Shown here in pieces: positions 1 through 6,526 of a stretch of DNA of 8,429 bases. The notes below the pieces were generated by a model. That model searched no databases. It was not told the origin of the DNA and saw nothing but the letters and a program-made list of their open reading frames with translations. Origin of the DNA: an uncultured Eubacterium sp. GTDB taxonomy: Bacteria; Bacillota; Clostridia; Lachnospirales; Lachnospiraceae. The translations under genes and the position numbers were made by a program. Location: the NCBI GenBank assembly GCA_946412445.1, contig CAMKHH010000035.1:1-8429 (forward strand), in the 5' to 3' direction. Each line of letters opens with the position of its first letter. Position 1 is the stretch's first letter.

Positions 1-263
1 AAAAGCTCATAAAACTCGGAGGTATCTACATTTTCCACATTACCGTAGAAAACTCTTGAGGAAAAGTAGAAAACAACTCTTCGAATTGTATCCCCGTTTG
101 TGTATCGCTTTACAACTGGTTCTGCCGGCACGCTTGCAACCATATAATTTGTTGCGTCTTCCTCCAGCTTATCCAACTCAACGCTGGCAAACACATCATC
201 GAACTCTTTTAGGCAGGGACACGTAAGGATAAAATCTCGAACCGCTGCAATTACACTACTCAT
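1..263 (-). CDS. Tail terminator-like phage protein, C-terminus beyond window
   Basis: Eighty-seven residues are visible, beginning MSSVIAAVRDFILTCP; the rest lies left of the window. The pattern of a short N-terminal helix, an FLxxCP-like segment, then VPAEPVVKRYTNGD (about 45-58), an RRVVFYFSSR strand (61-70) and ...SEFYE matches a family placed at the end of Firmicutes head modules. That family is sometimes mislabelled 'chloramphenicol resistance protein' and is regarded as the tail terminator, the ring capping the tail tube at the head-tail joint. The ATG overlaps the stop of the upstream minor capsid gene as ATGA, and a GGAGGT ribosome site lies 8 bases before it, so the two are probably translationally coupled. 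Family recognition is from memory of conserved motifs. The tail-terminator role follows from that family and from gene order. Confidence 0.75.
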   Translation of the reverse strand, partial: MSSVIAAVRDFILTCPCLKEFDDVFASVELDKLEEDATNYMVASVPAEPVVKRYTNGDTIRRVVFYFSSRVFYGNVENVDTSEFYEL

Positions 264-607
264 TCCGGCTTACCTCCACAATAATTTGCAACAGACTGTA
301 CTATCTCTTTGCCCCTGTCCTGCCACATTCTTTTGTCCCACAGTTTTCCGGCCATGGGTGCCATAGATCTGTTTCTTCCGCTGTTTTCATAGTATTGTCT
401 TCGGGCATATGGCTGCACATATTCAATCGAATCCACCTTCTCAACCGCTGTACGCTCAAGATCGCCTGTCAGATGCGGAACATATGGATTACACAACCTC
501 CTTACCTCATGGGTAAAAAAGCGCTGTCCATTTCCTTTTTTATTTAAGCTGCGCTTTAAAAGGATTTTATCTGCCGGATCAATGTCAATGTTTACTGTTG
601 TCGCCAT
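260..607 (-). CDS. Minor capsid protein (Minor_capsid_2 / HK97 gp10-like head-tail completion protein)
   Basis: This 115-residue protein carries the signature of the Minor_capsid_2 family: a YVPHLTGDLERTA block (about 42-54), then YVQPYARRQYYE (63-74) and LWDKRMWQDRGKEIVQ (89-104). The family is related to HK97 gp10 and is thought to help join the tail to the head. It has no signal peptide or membrane segment and has the usual family length. The ATG shares one base with the preceding stop (TAATG), and an AAGGTGG site sits 6 bases upstream. Its own stop overlaps the next gene as ATGA. These junctions place it in a tightly coupled head-tail operon. The family call is good; the precise position in the neck is inferred from order. 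Confidence 0.85.
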   Translation of the reverse strand: MATTVNIDIDPADKILLKRSLNKKGNGQRFFTHEVRRLCNPYVPHLTGDLERTAVEKVDSIEYVQPYARRQYYENSGRNRSMAPMAGKLWDKRMWQDRGKEIVQSVANYCGGKPE

Positions 608-1014
608 TAGGATCCACCTTCTATCCGTATGTGCTGGGAAGAACCAAAAAAGTTCTCAGAGTGGCTTAAAACCATGCCAGTCACCCCGGAGAACCCCTTC
701 TTAAGATCTGCTATTCCACTTACATTTTTACCCATCCATTCACCCAGAATAAAAAAATCTCCGTTCTGAACGCTCCAATGCTCGCCTGGATCCGTCAGCT
801 CCATGAAATCATTTGCCGGGAGCCAGTCTACACATTCCGTGTATGGGATGCGGATGTTGTACTGGTCTGCACTGCACAATCCCTTATCACTCACTGTACT
901 TTTCTGGTTTGTGTGAAACCATACATGCTGTATGTAGTGGGGGATGTATACAAACTTCTTGTTCTCCCTATCTGGAAACTTGTTAAATACCGTAATTGCT
1001 GCATTCACAAGCAC
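607..1014 (-). CDS. DUF6751-like phage head-tail joining (stopper) protein
   Basis: A 135-residue soluble protein. The opening NAAITVFNKFPDRE, the WFHTNQKSTVSDKGLCSADQ block (about 32-51) and YNIRIPYTE (52-60) resemble the DUF6751 proteins that follow the adaptor gene in Clostridia and Lactobacillales prophages. By position it should be the stopper or second connector ring that seals the head after packaging. I start it at GTG 1014 because a GGGGGTGA site lies about 7 bases upstream. A second GTG at 1008 would remove two residues and leave a 13-base spacing. It begins inside the adaptor gene with a 32-base overlap, unusually long beside the 1-4 base junctions further down. The product is probably made by coupled re-initiation. 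The function is inferred from gene order rather than from catalytic motifs. Confidence 0.7.
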   Translation of the reverse strand: MLVNAAITVFNKFPDRENKKFVYIPHYIQHVWFHTNQKSTVSDKGLCSADQYNIRIPYTECVDWLPANDFMELTDPGEHWSVQNGDFFILGEWMGKNVSGIADLKKGFSGVTGMVLSHSENFFGSSQHIRIEGGS

Positions 1015-1384
1015 AATTATTCACCCCCGCATATAAGAGTCCAGTCGGTGATAAATTCCGACGGATTGTAGCATAAACATCATGGTCAATCCCGTAGCCA
1101 TCCGCGGAAGTCGTGTAAGATACACTATACCCGTCTGTATTTTCGGATTTAACCTCTCTGCCTTTATGCTCTATCCTGGTTTGTGCGTCCTGATACAGCA
1201 AATCCGATATCTCACACAAGCAAAGCTTCACTGCCGCCTCCTGATCGGAGTCCTGCAGTTTCCGGTGCATCACCTGTGCAAGATATGCATTCGCCTTATT
1301 GATTGGTTGCCTAAAGGCATTTGCATCCGGAATCATTGTGCCACCATATATCCCTTGATAAAAACTAAAATCCACTTGTATCAT
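983..1384 (-). CDS. Phage head-tail connector/adaptor protein (gp6/gp15-like)
   Basis: A 133-residue protein directly downstream of the major capsid gene, where the helical adaptor that docks on the portal ring is normally encoded. The sequence supports this: FSFYQGIYGG and IPDANAF near the N-terminus, a helical stretch with EAAVKLCLCEISDLLYQ (about 49-65), then VKSENTDGYSVSY (78-90) and a LSPTGLLYAGV ending (110-120). This layout is typical of small connector proteins of Firmicutes phages. A GGGGAGGT ribosome binding site sits 6 bases before the ATG. The last 14 residues, with three cysteines (NNCACECSNYGI), extend past the usual LLYxGV end and partly lie in the 32-base overlap with the next gene. 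Assignment is by motif pattern and position. Confidence 0.75.
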   Translation of the reverse strand: MIQVDFSFYQGIYGGTMIPDANAFRQPINKANAYLAQVMHRKLQDSDQEAAVKLCLCEISDLLYQDAQTRIEHKGREVKSENTDGYSVSYTTSADGYGIDHDVYATIRRNLSPTGLLYAGVNNCACECSNYGI

Positions 1385-1409
1385 TTTGGTACCTCCCCGC
1401 AGCGTTTTA

Positions 1410-2390
1410 TTACACTCCTGCCTTTAAGATTGAGAATGGGCATCTCTTTGTCTTGTCACTCTGCACGGAGTTAATCGGGTTTGGAATCTCCCAGCCAAGG
1501 CGCATAACCGCACGCAAAGCAACCATGTCATTCTGCATCAGGTTATGTGCAATAGTTCCATCTGTATTTTGAACCACACCCTCCGTAAACAGCTTAAATG
1601 TGATATCCTGGCGGATGGAGTATACCAGCTGTGAAAAATCGCCGGAAATCATTAGAGCTTTTGACTTGTCAAATGAGCCATTGTTTGGGAAAGTCATTGC
1701 GGATCCATCCAAACTGTAAGTAGTACCGCCCTGCATATCATTTTTGAATAATGGCTGTCCTGTAGTGTCTTTTAACCCTCTCAGCTTTGAACGCATGGAT
1801 ATGTCGGCCATATGTCCTGTGACAAAAAATCCAGATTCTTCCACCTTAGCGATTACGCCATCTTCCCCCATAATTACATCATAGAGATTATCTGTTTCGT
1901 CCAGAGTCACAACGCTCCCTGCTGCAGTAGCCGTGGAAACCAGTCCATCCCTCCAAGAATCCGGTTTGTTTACGTTAAAGAGAACCGCACCGTCAATGAC
2001 TTTTCCGAATGCCTCTTCAACTCTCGGGCGCACCTCTGACCAGATATCATACTCCGCGTCATCCAACACCGCCTCTGGAATCGGCACAATAACAGCAACC
2101 TCTTCGGCGGTAATGATTTTCTTGCCCCATTTCATATTGGTTGTCTTCTTGTCACCACTGTCACCGTTGACAAAGTACGCCAATGGCAGCATATCAAGCA
2201 CCGGCATCCTGTAGGTTTTGCTGGACATATTTGCCAGTTTACGTCCCTGGGATAATACAGCGGAACGAGTAACCACTCCTTGAATAATTTCCCTTGCACG
2301 CTCTTCTGGGATGAGGGATTCTGCTCCTGCTCTGTCGATAAGCGCTACATCTGTTTCAAACAACCTTAAATTCATTCTGTTTTTGTTCAT
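1410..2390 (-). CDS. Major capsid protein, HK97 fold (Phage_capsid)
   Basis: This 326-residue protein should form the icosahedral shell. Recognisable HK97-type elements include the N-arm followed by VVTRSAVLSQGRKL (about 39-52), a strand with YRMPVLD (60-66), the alpha/beta segment EEVAVIVPIPEAVLDD (96-111), then DIWSEVRPRVEEAFGKVIDGAVLF, the long spine helix. The C-terminus has TFKLFTEGVVQ and LMQNDMVALRAVMRLGWEI, usual for this family. It lacks a long N-terminal delta domain, which fits a separate scaffold gene just upstream. The N-terminus, MNKNRMNLRLFE, carries an MNLxLF motif shared with the scaffold and resembling a Prp protease site; cutting after Phe11 would leave 315 residues. An AAGGAGGT ribosome site overlaps the scaffold stop, giving a 2-base gap and strong coupled expression. 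Confidence 0.93.
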   Translation of the reverse strand: MNKNRMNLRLFETDVALIDRAGAESLIPEERAREIIQGVVTRSAVLSQGRKLANMSSKTYRMPVLDMLPLAYFVNGDSGDKKTTNMKWGKKIITAEEVAVIVPIPEAVLDDAEYDIWSEVRPRVEEAFGKVIDGAVLFNVNKPDSWRDGLVSTATAAGSVVTLDETDNLYDVIMGEDGVIAKVEESGFFVTGHMADISMRSKLRGLKDTTGQPLFKNDMQGGTTYSLDGSAMTFPNNGSFDKSKALMISGDFSQLVYSIRQDITFKLFTEGVVQNTDGTIAHNLMQNDMVALRAVMRLGWEIPNPINSVQSDKTKRCPFSILKAGV

Positions 2391-2392
2391 TC

Positions 2393-2977
2393 TTACCTCC
2401 TTGCAGCACGTCTGATGGCTGCATTAATTGATTCATTATCGTTACCTGTTCCCTCTGCTCCGCCTGACTGGGTTCCAGTACTTACCCTATATGTACCCTG
2501 TCCTGTGTAGCGAGGATTGTCTTTCAAGAACTGCTCCGCAGCCTTGTTGAAATCTGTCTTGTCATTAACCAGCTTTGAAATCTTAAACAACACATAGTCC
2601 AAATCATCCGCCTTAACTCCTTTTGATGAGAGAACCTTTTCATTCTTCATCTGTTCAAGTTCTTTTAGGGCAGTGTCCCGTTCCGTCTCAATTGCTGACA
2701 GATTCGGCTGATTTGCTGCTTTCTGTGCTTTATAGTCATTAAGTGCTTTGGTCACCTCTTCTTCAGACATTCCTTGCTGCTGAAAATATGACTTAAGGGC
2801 TGACTGTGAAGCCCTCTGCGCTCTGGCTGTGGCAATTTCCTCCGCCTGTTCAAAGCTAAAAGTTCCTCCACCGGCTTTCGTTTGGTTGCCGTCATCATTC
2901 CCGACATTCGCACCCTGTCCAGCAGAGCCAGCTCCTGCGCCGTCCTCAAAGAGCTGTAAGTTCATTCTTCTTCGCAT
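2393..2977 (-). CDS. Phage scaffold protein (GP20/DUF4355-like)
   Basis: A 194-residue scaffold directly before the major capsid gene. After MRRRMNLQLFE comes a low-complexity Gly/Ala/Asn-rich stretch (about 12-38). A long charged helical and probably coiled-coil region (40-125) follows, then a conserved C-terminal segment with FLKDNPRYTGQGTYRVSTG (149-167) and an NESINAAIRRAARR tail. The basic C-terminal helix is typical of scaffolds, where it contacts the capsid shell. The scaffold would guide procapsid assembly and leave or be degraded before packaging. The MNLQLF motif near its start is nearly identical to the capsid N-terminus and to the processed end of clostridial ribosomal protein L27, suggesting cleavage after Phe10. 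A GGAGGT site lies 5 bases before the ATG. It contains no membrane or catalytic motif. Confidence 0.88.
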   Translation of the reverse strand: MRRRMNLQLFEDGAGAGSAGQGANVGNDDGNQTKAGGGTFSFEQAEEIATARAQRASQSALKSYFQQQGMSEEEVTKALNDYKAQKAANQPNLSAIETERDTALKELEQMKNEKVLSSKGVKADDLDYVLFKISKLVNDKTDFNKAAEQFLKDNPRYTGQGTYRVSTGTQSGGAEGTGNDNESINAAIRRAARR

Positions 2978-3061
2978 TTCTTACCTCCAAAATGAGTGTT
3001 TTTCCGGTGCTTTTAATGCCTTCACGTTTCGGGCAAAATTAAAGAGATACAATCGCACCTC

Positions 3062-3337
3062 TCAAATTTCATAAATAATTTTTACATTATCCGGATTGTC
3101 ATACTTGATATCCTCAAGTGCAGCTTTCATTGCCTTGAATAGGCTGCTGTTCATTGTAATTTCGTCTATATTCCACATTCGCAGGTATCCGTCACCGCAG
3201 TACACGTTCCCCAGCTGGTTATCTTCTAAGTAGTTTGCAGCCATTTGGCTAATTGCTGATATCCCGTGACACACAGTGGGGTTTCCAGCGTGTCCACTTA
3301 TGCTGATTTCGTTTTTCTTATACACAATCGTTGTCAT
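3062..3337 (-). CDS. prp: Phage-encoded Prp-like (YsxB family) cysteine protease
   Basis: A 91-residue protein resembling Prp, the cysteine protease that trims the N-terminal extension of ribosomal protein L27 in Firmicutes. The motif ISGHAGNPTVCHGISAI (residues 13-29) supplies the catalytic His16 in GHA and Cys23 in the CxGxSA block. It is followed by a helix, a CGDGYLRM strand and a helix ending in NVKIIYE, as in cellular Prp. Cellular Prp normally has about 12 residues between His and Cys (S. aureus His22/Cys34), but only 7 are present here, so the active-site loop is short. I start at ATG 3337, after a TGGAGGT site; an earlier in-frame GTG at 3367 lies within a hairpin and is unlikely. 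Scaffold and capsid, encoded immediately after it, both carry an L27-like MNLxLF site, so capsid maturation is the likely role. Activity has not been shown. Confidence 0.82.
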   Translation of the reverse strand: MTTIVYKKNEISISGHAGNPTVCHGISAISQMAANYLEDNQLGNVYCGDGYLRMWNIDEITMNSSLFKAMKAALEDIKYDNPDNVKIIYEI

Positions 3338-3356
3338 ACTACCTCCAAAAGAGCAT

Positions 3357-3390
3357 AAAAATACCACTCATCCCGAAGAACGAATGGTAT
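3357..3390 (-). terminator. Intrinsic terminator-like hairpin with UUCG tetraloop inside the head operon
   Basis: On the minus-strand transcript, positions 3390 to 3361 fold into a 13-pair stem (AUACCAUUCGUUC paired with GGAUGAGUGGUAU, including three G-U pairs) closed by a cUUCGg tetraloop. It is followed by UUUUU (3361-3357). The stem begins at the stop codon of the 59-residue gene and ends about 13 bases before the prp ribosome binding site. It has the form of a Rho-independent terminator, yet highly expressed capsid genes lie beyond it. It may therefore be partial or antiterminated, or may act as an RNA-processing or stabilising element. Confidence 0.7.
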
Positions 3391-3569
3391 CAATAATAAT
3401 TATGCCATTTACAGTTTTTACAGATTTCCCTCCAATCTTTCTTTTTCTTAAACCTCAAAGGCATCCCCTTTTCTGATAGCATCTCATCTACTATATCTCG
3501 GTTCTCAATGCAATCAATATCTTCTATCTCCTCATCTACCAAGGGGCATAAGATTAAGTGATCATTCAC
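3390..3569 (-). CDS. Small Cys-rich conserved phage protein (putative zinc-binding)
   Basis: A 59-residue protein with a GTG start, overlapping the end of the MuF-like gene by 8 bases. A GGAGGTGA site lies about 6 bases before the GTG, and the alternative ATG four bases on stops after three codons, so the GTG start is well supported. The sequence begins MNDHLILCPLVDEEIEDIDC, has a charged middle, and ends WREICKNCKWHNYY. Cysteines at 8, 20, 50 and 53, including a CxxC next to WHN, suggest one structural zinc site. I recall similar small CPLVD...CKxCxxHN proteins beside minor capsid genes in Clostridia prophages, but none with a known function. Its place next to a possible toxin domain makes an immunity or chaperone role conceivable, but nothing in the sequence proves it. 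Confidence 0.75.
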   Translation of the reverse strand: MNDHLILCPLVDEEIEDIDCIENRDIVDEMLSEKGMPLRFKKKKDWREICKNCKWHNYY

Positions 3570-5088
3570 TATTTATCACCTCCATTACTCGCTTGACCAC
3601 CTTGCTGAACTGCTCCGGCTTGTATGCTGTCCGGATTTGAAGATTGTTTTTGTTCACGTACGCAACGCCTTCTGTGCTGTAGTATCGTTCAAATCTTCCA
3701 TTCCAGACCGTCTCAGAAACCCTCGCCTTTTGAATAAACGATTTTGCCTCTTCAAAAGTGACCTTGTGGCCTCTTTCTTTGTTGATGTGAGCATTATCAA
3801 AAGTTAGCGAATTCAGGTCAATCTTTGTAGGCGCGGTATGAATCTTTCCTCTCAATCCAGTCTCTTTTAGTCTTTCTTTTAGTATAACATTCTGTCGTTC
3901 TTTTGCAATGGTTTTTTGATATGTACTTTTCCCGGGAGCAGCTCTTCCAAGCCCATCCATGTACACACGCTCCATTTGTTCTGGGATCTTCATCTTTTTG
4001 GAAAAGCCCTGGTATTGTTTCAGCGTATGAAGATATCTGGTCTTCGCAGAATTTATATCCTCTTGCTCTGCACCACCAGCCTGTAATTGCTTCACCTTTG
4101 CTCTTTGTGCGCGCATCTGTGTTTCCATCTGCCTTTGAGCCTGCTGTGCCTGATATGTGTTGTACTCCTTGCCCTTATAGGTCTGCGTCTGGGCCTCCTT
4201 CTCTTCCAACTCTCGAAGTTCTTCGGCCGTGTAATTCGGAACTGAGACTCCTTCAATGAAAGCATAATAGCTATGTCTGCAATTGGCACCACATAACCCT
4301 CCGACATCGCCGAGGCCGCACACTAATTCAAGTTCGTTTCGATTATATATTCTTCCGCCCCACCAGTGCGTAGGTCTATGCCCTGCGTGCCATGTGACCT
4401 CATATGTGTCCGTATCAAGGTCTTTTGCCACCTGCTCATTAATCTGTGCAGATAGCTGGGAAACTCCCGTCATGACTGCCCTGCGTGCTGCTACAGGCGC
4501 CCTGTTATGCCATCCACTGGCATAATCAACGGAATGAATTCCAGAACCAGTCATTTCTTTTACTACACGTCTCAAAACTGTATTATAGTCAAATGCCCCT
4601 GTTACAATATCCATGCAAGCCCTGTCCAGATATTTCTGGTAATAATCAGCAAGAGGTGTAAATACCTGCTTACCGCCTATATTGATAGACAACCCCATTG
4701 AATGAGCGATATTTTTTATCTCTCCCTTAGTTTGAGCTATGATTGCCTGGCTCCACCGCTGGATCATTTCATTGTCTTTCAGTGGCACAAAGTGCCCATT
4801 AATCTGTTCGTAGGCATCCCGATACCGCACATACTCCCAATTCGCAACCTTGTCGTACAGTTCCCATATCTCCGGATCACTGGCATCAAGCAGCCTTTCT
4901 ACTTCCTGCTCAATAAATTCTGTACTATTACCGAGTATCTGCAGCTTATATATCTGATAGTCCGCCGTACTGGTTATTTCTCCTGTCTTTTTAATTCGCC
5001 TGACCACGTCCGAAAAGATACGATCCTGTAAATCATAGAACAGCTTTTCGACCTGTAACGGGAGGCTTCCTTTCTGTTCCGGTGTCAT
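3562..5088 (-). CDS. MuF-like minor capsid protein (Phage_min_cap2) with C-terminal BECR-type toxin-like domain
   Basis: A 508-residue protein. The N-terminal 290 residues match Phage_min_cap2/MuF head proteins, which sit at the portal inside the capsid: helical region (10-180), RAPVAARRAVMTGVSQ (196-211), WHAGHRPTHWWGGRIYN (233-249) and the hallmark GGLCGANCRHSYYAFIEGVS (263-282) with Cys266, Cys270 and His272. A Gln/Glu/Lys-rich coiled-coil linker (287-365) follows. The last 93 residues (416-508) form a separate compact domain with FDNAHINKERGH (430-441), VWNGRFERYYST, GVAYVNKNN and LQIRTAYK. This resembles the barnase-EndoU-ColicinE5/D-RelE-like nucleases fused to MuF in polymorphic phage toxins; His434, Arg439, Tyr470 and Thr487 are plausible active-site positions. 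The start overlaps nothing and lies 4 bases after the portal stop. The core call is firm; the toxin call is moderate. Confidence 0.85.
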   Translation of the reverse strand: MTPEQKGSLPLQVEKLFYDLQDRIFSDVVRRIKKTGEITSTADYQIYKLQILGNSTEFIEQEVERLLDASDPEIWELYDKVANWEYVRYRDAYEQINGHFVPLKDNEMIQRWSQAIIAQTKGEIKNIAHSMGLSINIGGKQVFTPLADYYQKYLDRACMDIVTGAFDYNTVLRRVVKEMTGSGIHSVDYASGWHNRAPVAARRAVMTGVSQLSAQINEQVAKDLDTDTYEVTWHAGHRPTHWWGGRIYNRNELELVCGLGDVGGLCGANCRHSYYAFIEGVSVPNYTAEELRELEEKEAQTQTYKGKEYNTYQAQQAQRQMETQMRAQRAKVKQLQAGGAEQEDINSAKTRYLHTLKQYQGFSKKMKIPEQMERVYMDGLGRAAPGKSTYQKTIAKERQNVILKERLKETGLRGKIHTAPTKIDLNSLTFDNAHINKERGHKVTFEEAKSFIQKARVSETVWNGRFERYYSTEGVAYVNKNNLQIRTAYKPEQFSKVVKRVMEVINSE

Positions 5089-5092
5089 TCAC

Positions 5093-6526
5093 TCACTCCT
5101 CCTGCGGATCCGGATCCGGAGTATCATCAATGACATGTTTCGCAGCCTCCTGTTCGGTCTCACCGTACCATTTGGCTCTGTACTCTGTCAGTGTCATTGC
5201 CCCCATACTCACATCCTGCCGGTCACTCTGTCGCTCTGCTACTTTATCTTCAATGATAGAATCATCAAAATCAATCACAAGTTTGGTCTCTGGATCAAGT
5301 GCCTTTTGCAGTACTTTTCCCAATCTTGCGATTATCCTTATCAGCTCATCCATAACAGGGCCCAATATTAACTCATGCTTGTTCGTAGTCCTGTACATGT
5401 CTGAGTTTTCACTGATTACCTGCGTTGCAGTCTGGATACTACCATTTTCAAATCTATAATGGTTCTGCCCGAAGCCACATTTCATTGAAAGCATATTCAA
5501 ACTATCGTTTATCGCTTTCTCATGTTCCTCCGCTCGTATAGTTAAGTCTACCGACTTAATGGGGTCCTTTCCACTTTTTAACATATCCTCCGGAAGCTGA
5601 TAGAATATCACATCGTCTGTATCAAACACAGGATTTCCCAGTATATCTGTTCCCATCATTTCAGGAGCCGCAAAGATGCGCTTCTTACCGAGTACGAATT
5701 CGTTAATGTAGGAGTCATATATGGTATCTATTCCCTGCAAAATATCAATACTGTTTGCAAATATGGCAACACCCATCGGATTGTCTGCGTCATCATTGGT
5801 ATCAGTATTATTGGCAATATTGAGACGGTCTATAACAAACTGTCGTTCAGATGAACCCGTGTAGACTTTGTCAGCCATAGATTCGAACCCTTTAAGGTCC
5901 GCCCACTCTTCTTTTGGTATCTCACGCCCTGCGCCTGCTGACGCTTCTACAATATGATTTTCTATTTCGTAGAGTCCATCAACCAGCTTATGTATCTGTA
6001 TATGCTTATACTTCTTCCGCATGATAACTTTAGAAAACACAAATGCACACTCAGAAATGTACCCATTGCTCCACGAAAGAGGATAGATGTTCTGTGCGGA
6101 TACGTAATTGATTTTCACTGTGCCATCGCCCGTGATATTTCCATCCTGATCTACCTCCACATTGTCCAAATATGGCACGTAGGCTACTGTACCAGTATAA
6201 GCCTTACGCTCCTGATAATCGTTGCCAAAAACAGAAAAGTTGTTCTTCTTTAAAACACCCTTAACAAATTCACTTGTTGTCTTATTCTCAATAGTAATTT
6301 TTACTCTTTCATTTAAGAGCAGATCAGCTATATCCTCGGATACCTTCTTCCCCATCCCTAAGCTCAAACGCCTACAAGTCACATGCTGCTTGCCGTTGTA
6401 GATTTTATAACGGTGGAACTTTCGTACATTTCCCATATACCAGCTCTTCCAGAGAGCGATCAGAGTGTAAAAGCCAGAATCTATTGTGTCATACCCTGCT
6501 TTATTTAGATACTTAATTATATTCAT
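5093..6526 (-). CDS. Phage portal protein (SPP1 Gp6-like)
   Basis: A 477-residue portal, the ring at one head vertex through which DNA is packaged and to which terminase and adaptor bind. It fits the SPP1 Gp6/A118 portal family: YNGKQHVTCRRLSLGMGKKVSEDIADLL near the N-terminus (43-70), an acidic DNVEVDQDGNITG turn (121-133), INYVSAQNIYPLSW (138-151) in the wing, RQFVIDRLN, and the long core helix region around SIDILQGIDTIYDSYINEFVLGKKRIF (260-286). The crown contains FGQNHYRFENGSIQTATQVISENSDMYRTT, usual for this family. The tail is acidic (DDTPDPDPQEE). The ATG immediately follows the terminase TAA, with a GAGG site inside the terminase end. Length and motifs are complete; I see no damage. 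Confidence 0.92.
   Translation of the reverse strand: MNIIKYLNKAGYDTIDSGFYTLIALWKSWYMGNVRKFHRYKIYNGKQHVTCRRLSLGMGKKVSEDIADLLLNERVKITIENKTTSEFVKGVLKKNNFSVFGNDYQERKAYTGTVAYVPYLDNVEVDQDGNITGDGTVKINYVSAQNIYPLSWSNGYISECAFVFSKVIMRKKYKHIQIHKLVDGLYEIENHIVEASAGAGREIPKEEWADLKGFESMADKVYTGSSERQFVIDRLNIANNTDTNDDADNPMGVAIFANSIDILQGIDTIYDSYINEFVLGKKRIFAAPEMMGTDILGNPVFDTDDVIFYQLPEDMLKSGKDPIKSVDLTIRAEEHEKAINDSLNMLSMKCGFGQNHYRFENGSIQTATQVISENSDMYRTTNKHELILGPVMDELIRIIARLGKVLQKALDPETKLVIDFDDSIIEDKVAERQSDRQDVSMGAMTLTEYRAKWYGETEQEAAKHVIDDTPDPDPQEE

Noticed and set aside
2752..2949. Minus-strand 65-codon frame within scaffold
   Set aside because: Out-of-frame shadow of the scaffold gene with no ribosome site and no recognisable motif.
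2980..3058. Mini frame of 24 codons between prp and scaffold (MRLYLFNFARN..., or starting at TTG)
   Set aside because: It is in frame after the prp stop and ends inside the scaffold ribosome site. It has no ATG and only a weak SD-like GAGAGG for the TTG option. Too short to call; stop readthrough of prp is possible but unsupported.
3338..3367. Ten-residue N-terminal extension of prp from GTG 3367
   Set aside because: The GTG lies in the terminator-like stem and has no ribosome site, while ATG 3337 has TGGAGGT directly upstream.
5103..5118. GGATCCGGATCC palindromic repeat
   Set aside because: Explained by the Asp-Pro-Asp-Pro codons at the portal C-terminus; no sign of regulatory use.
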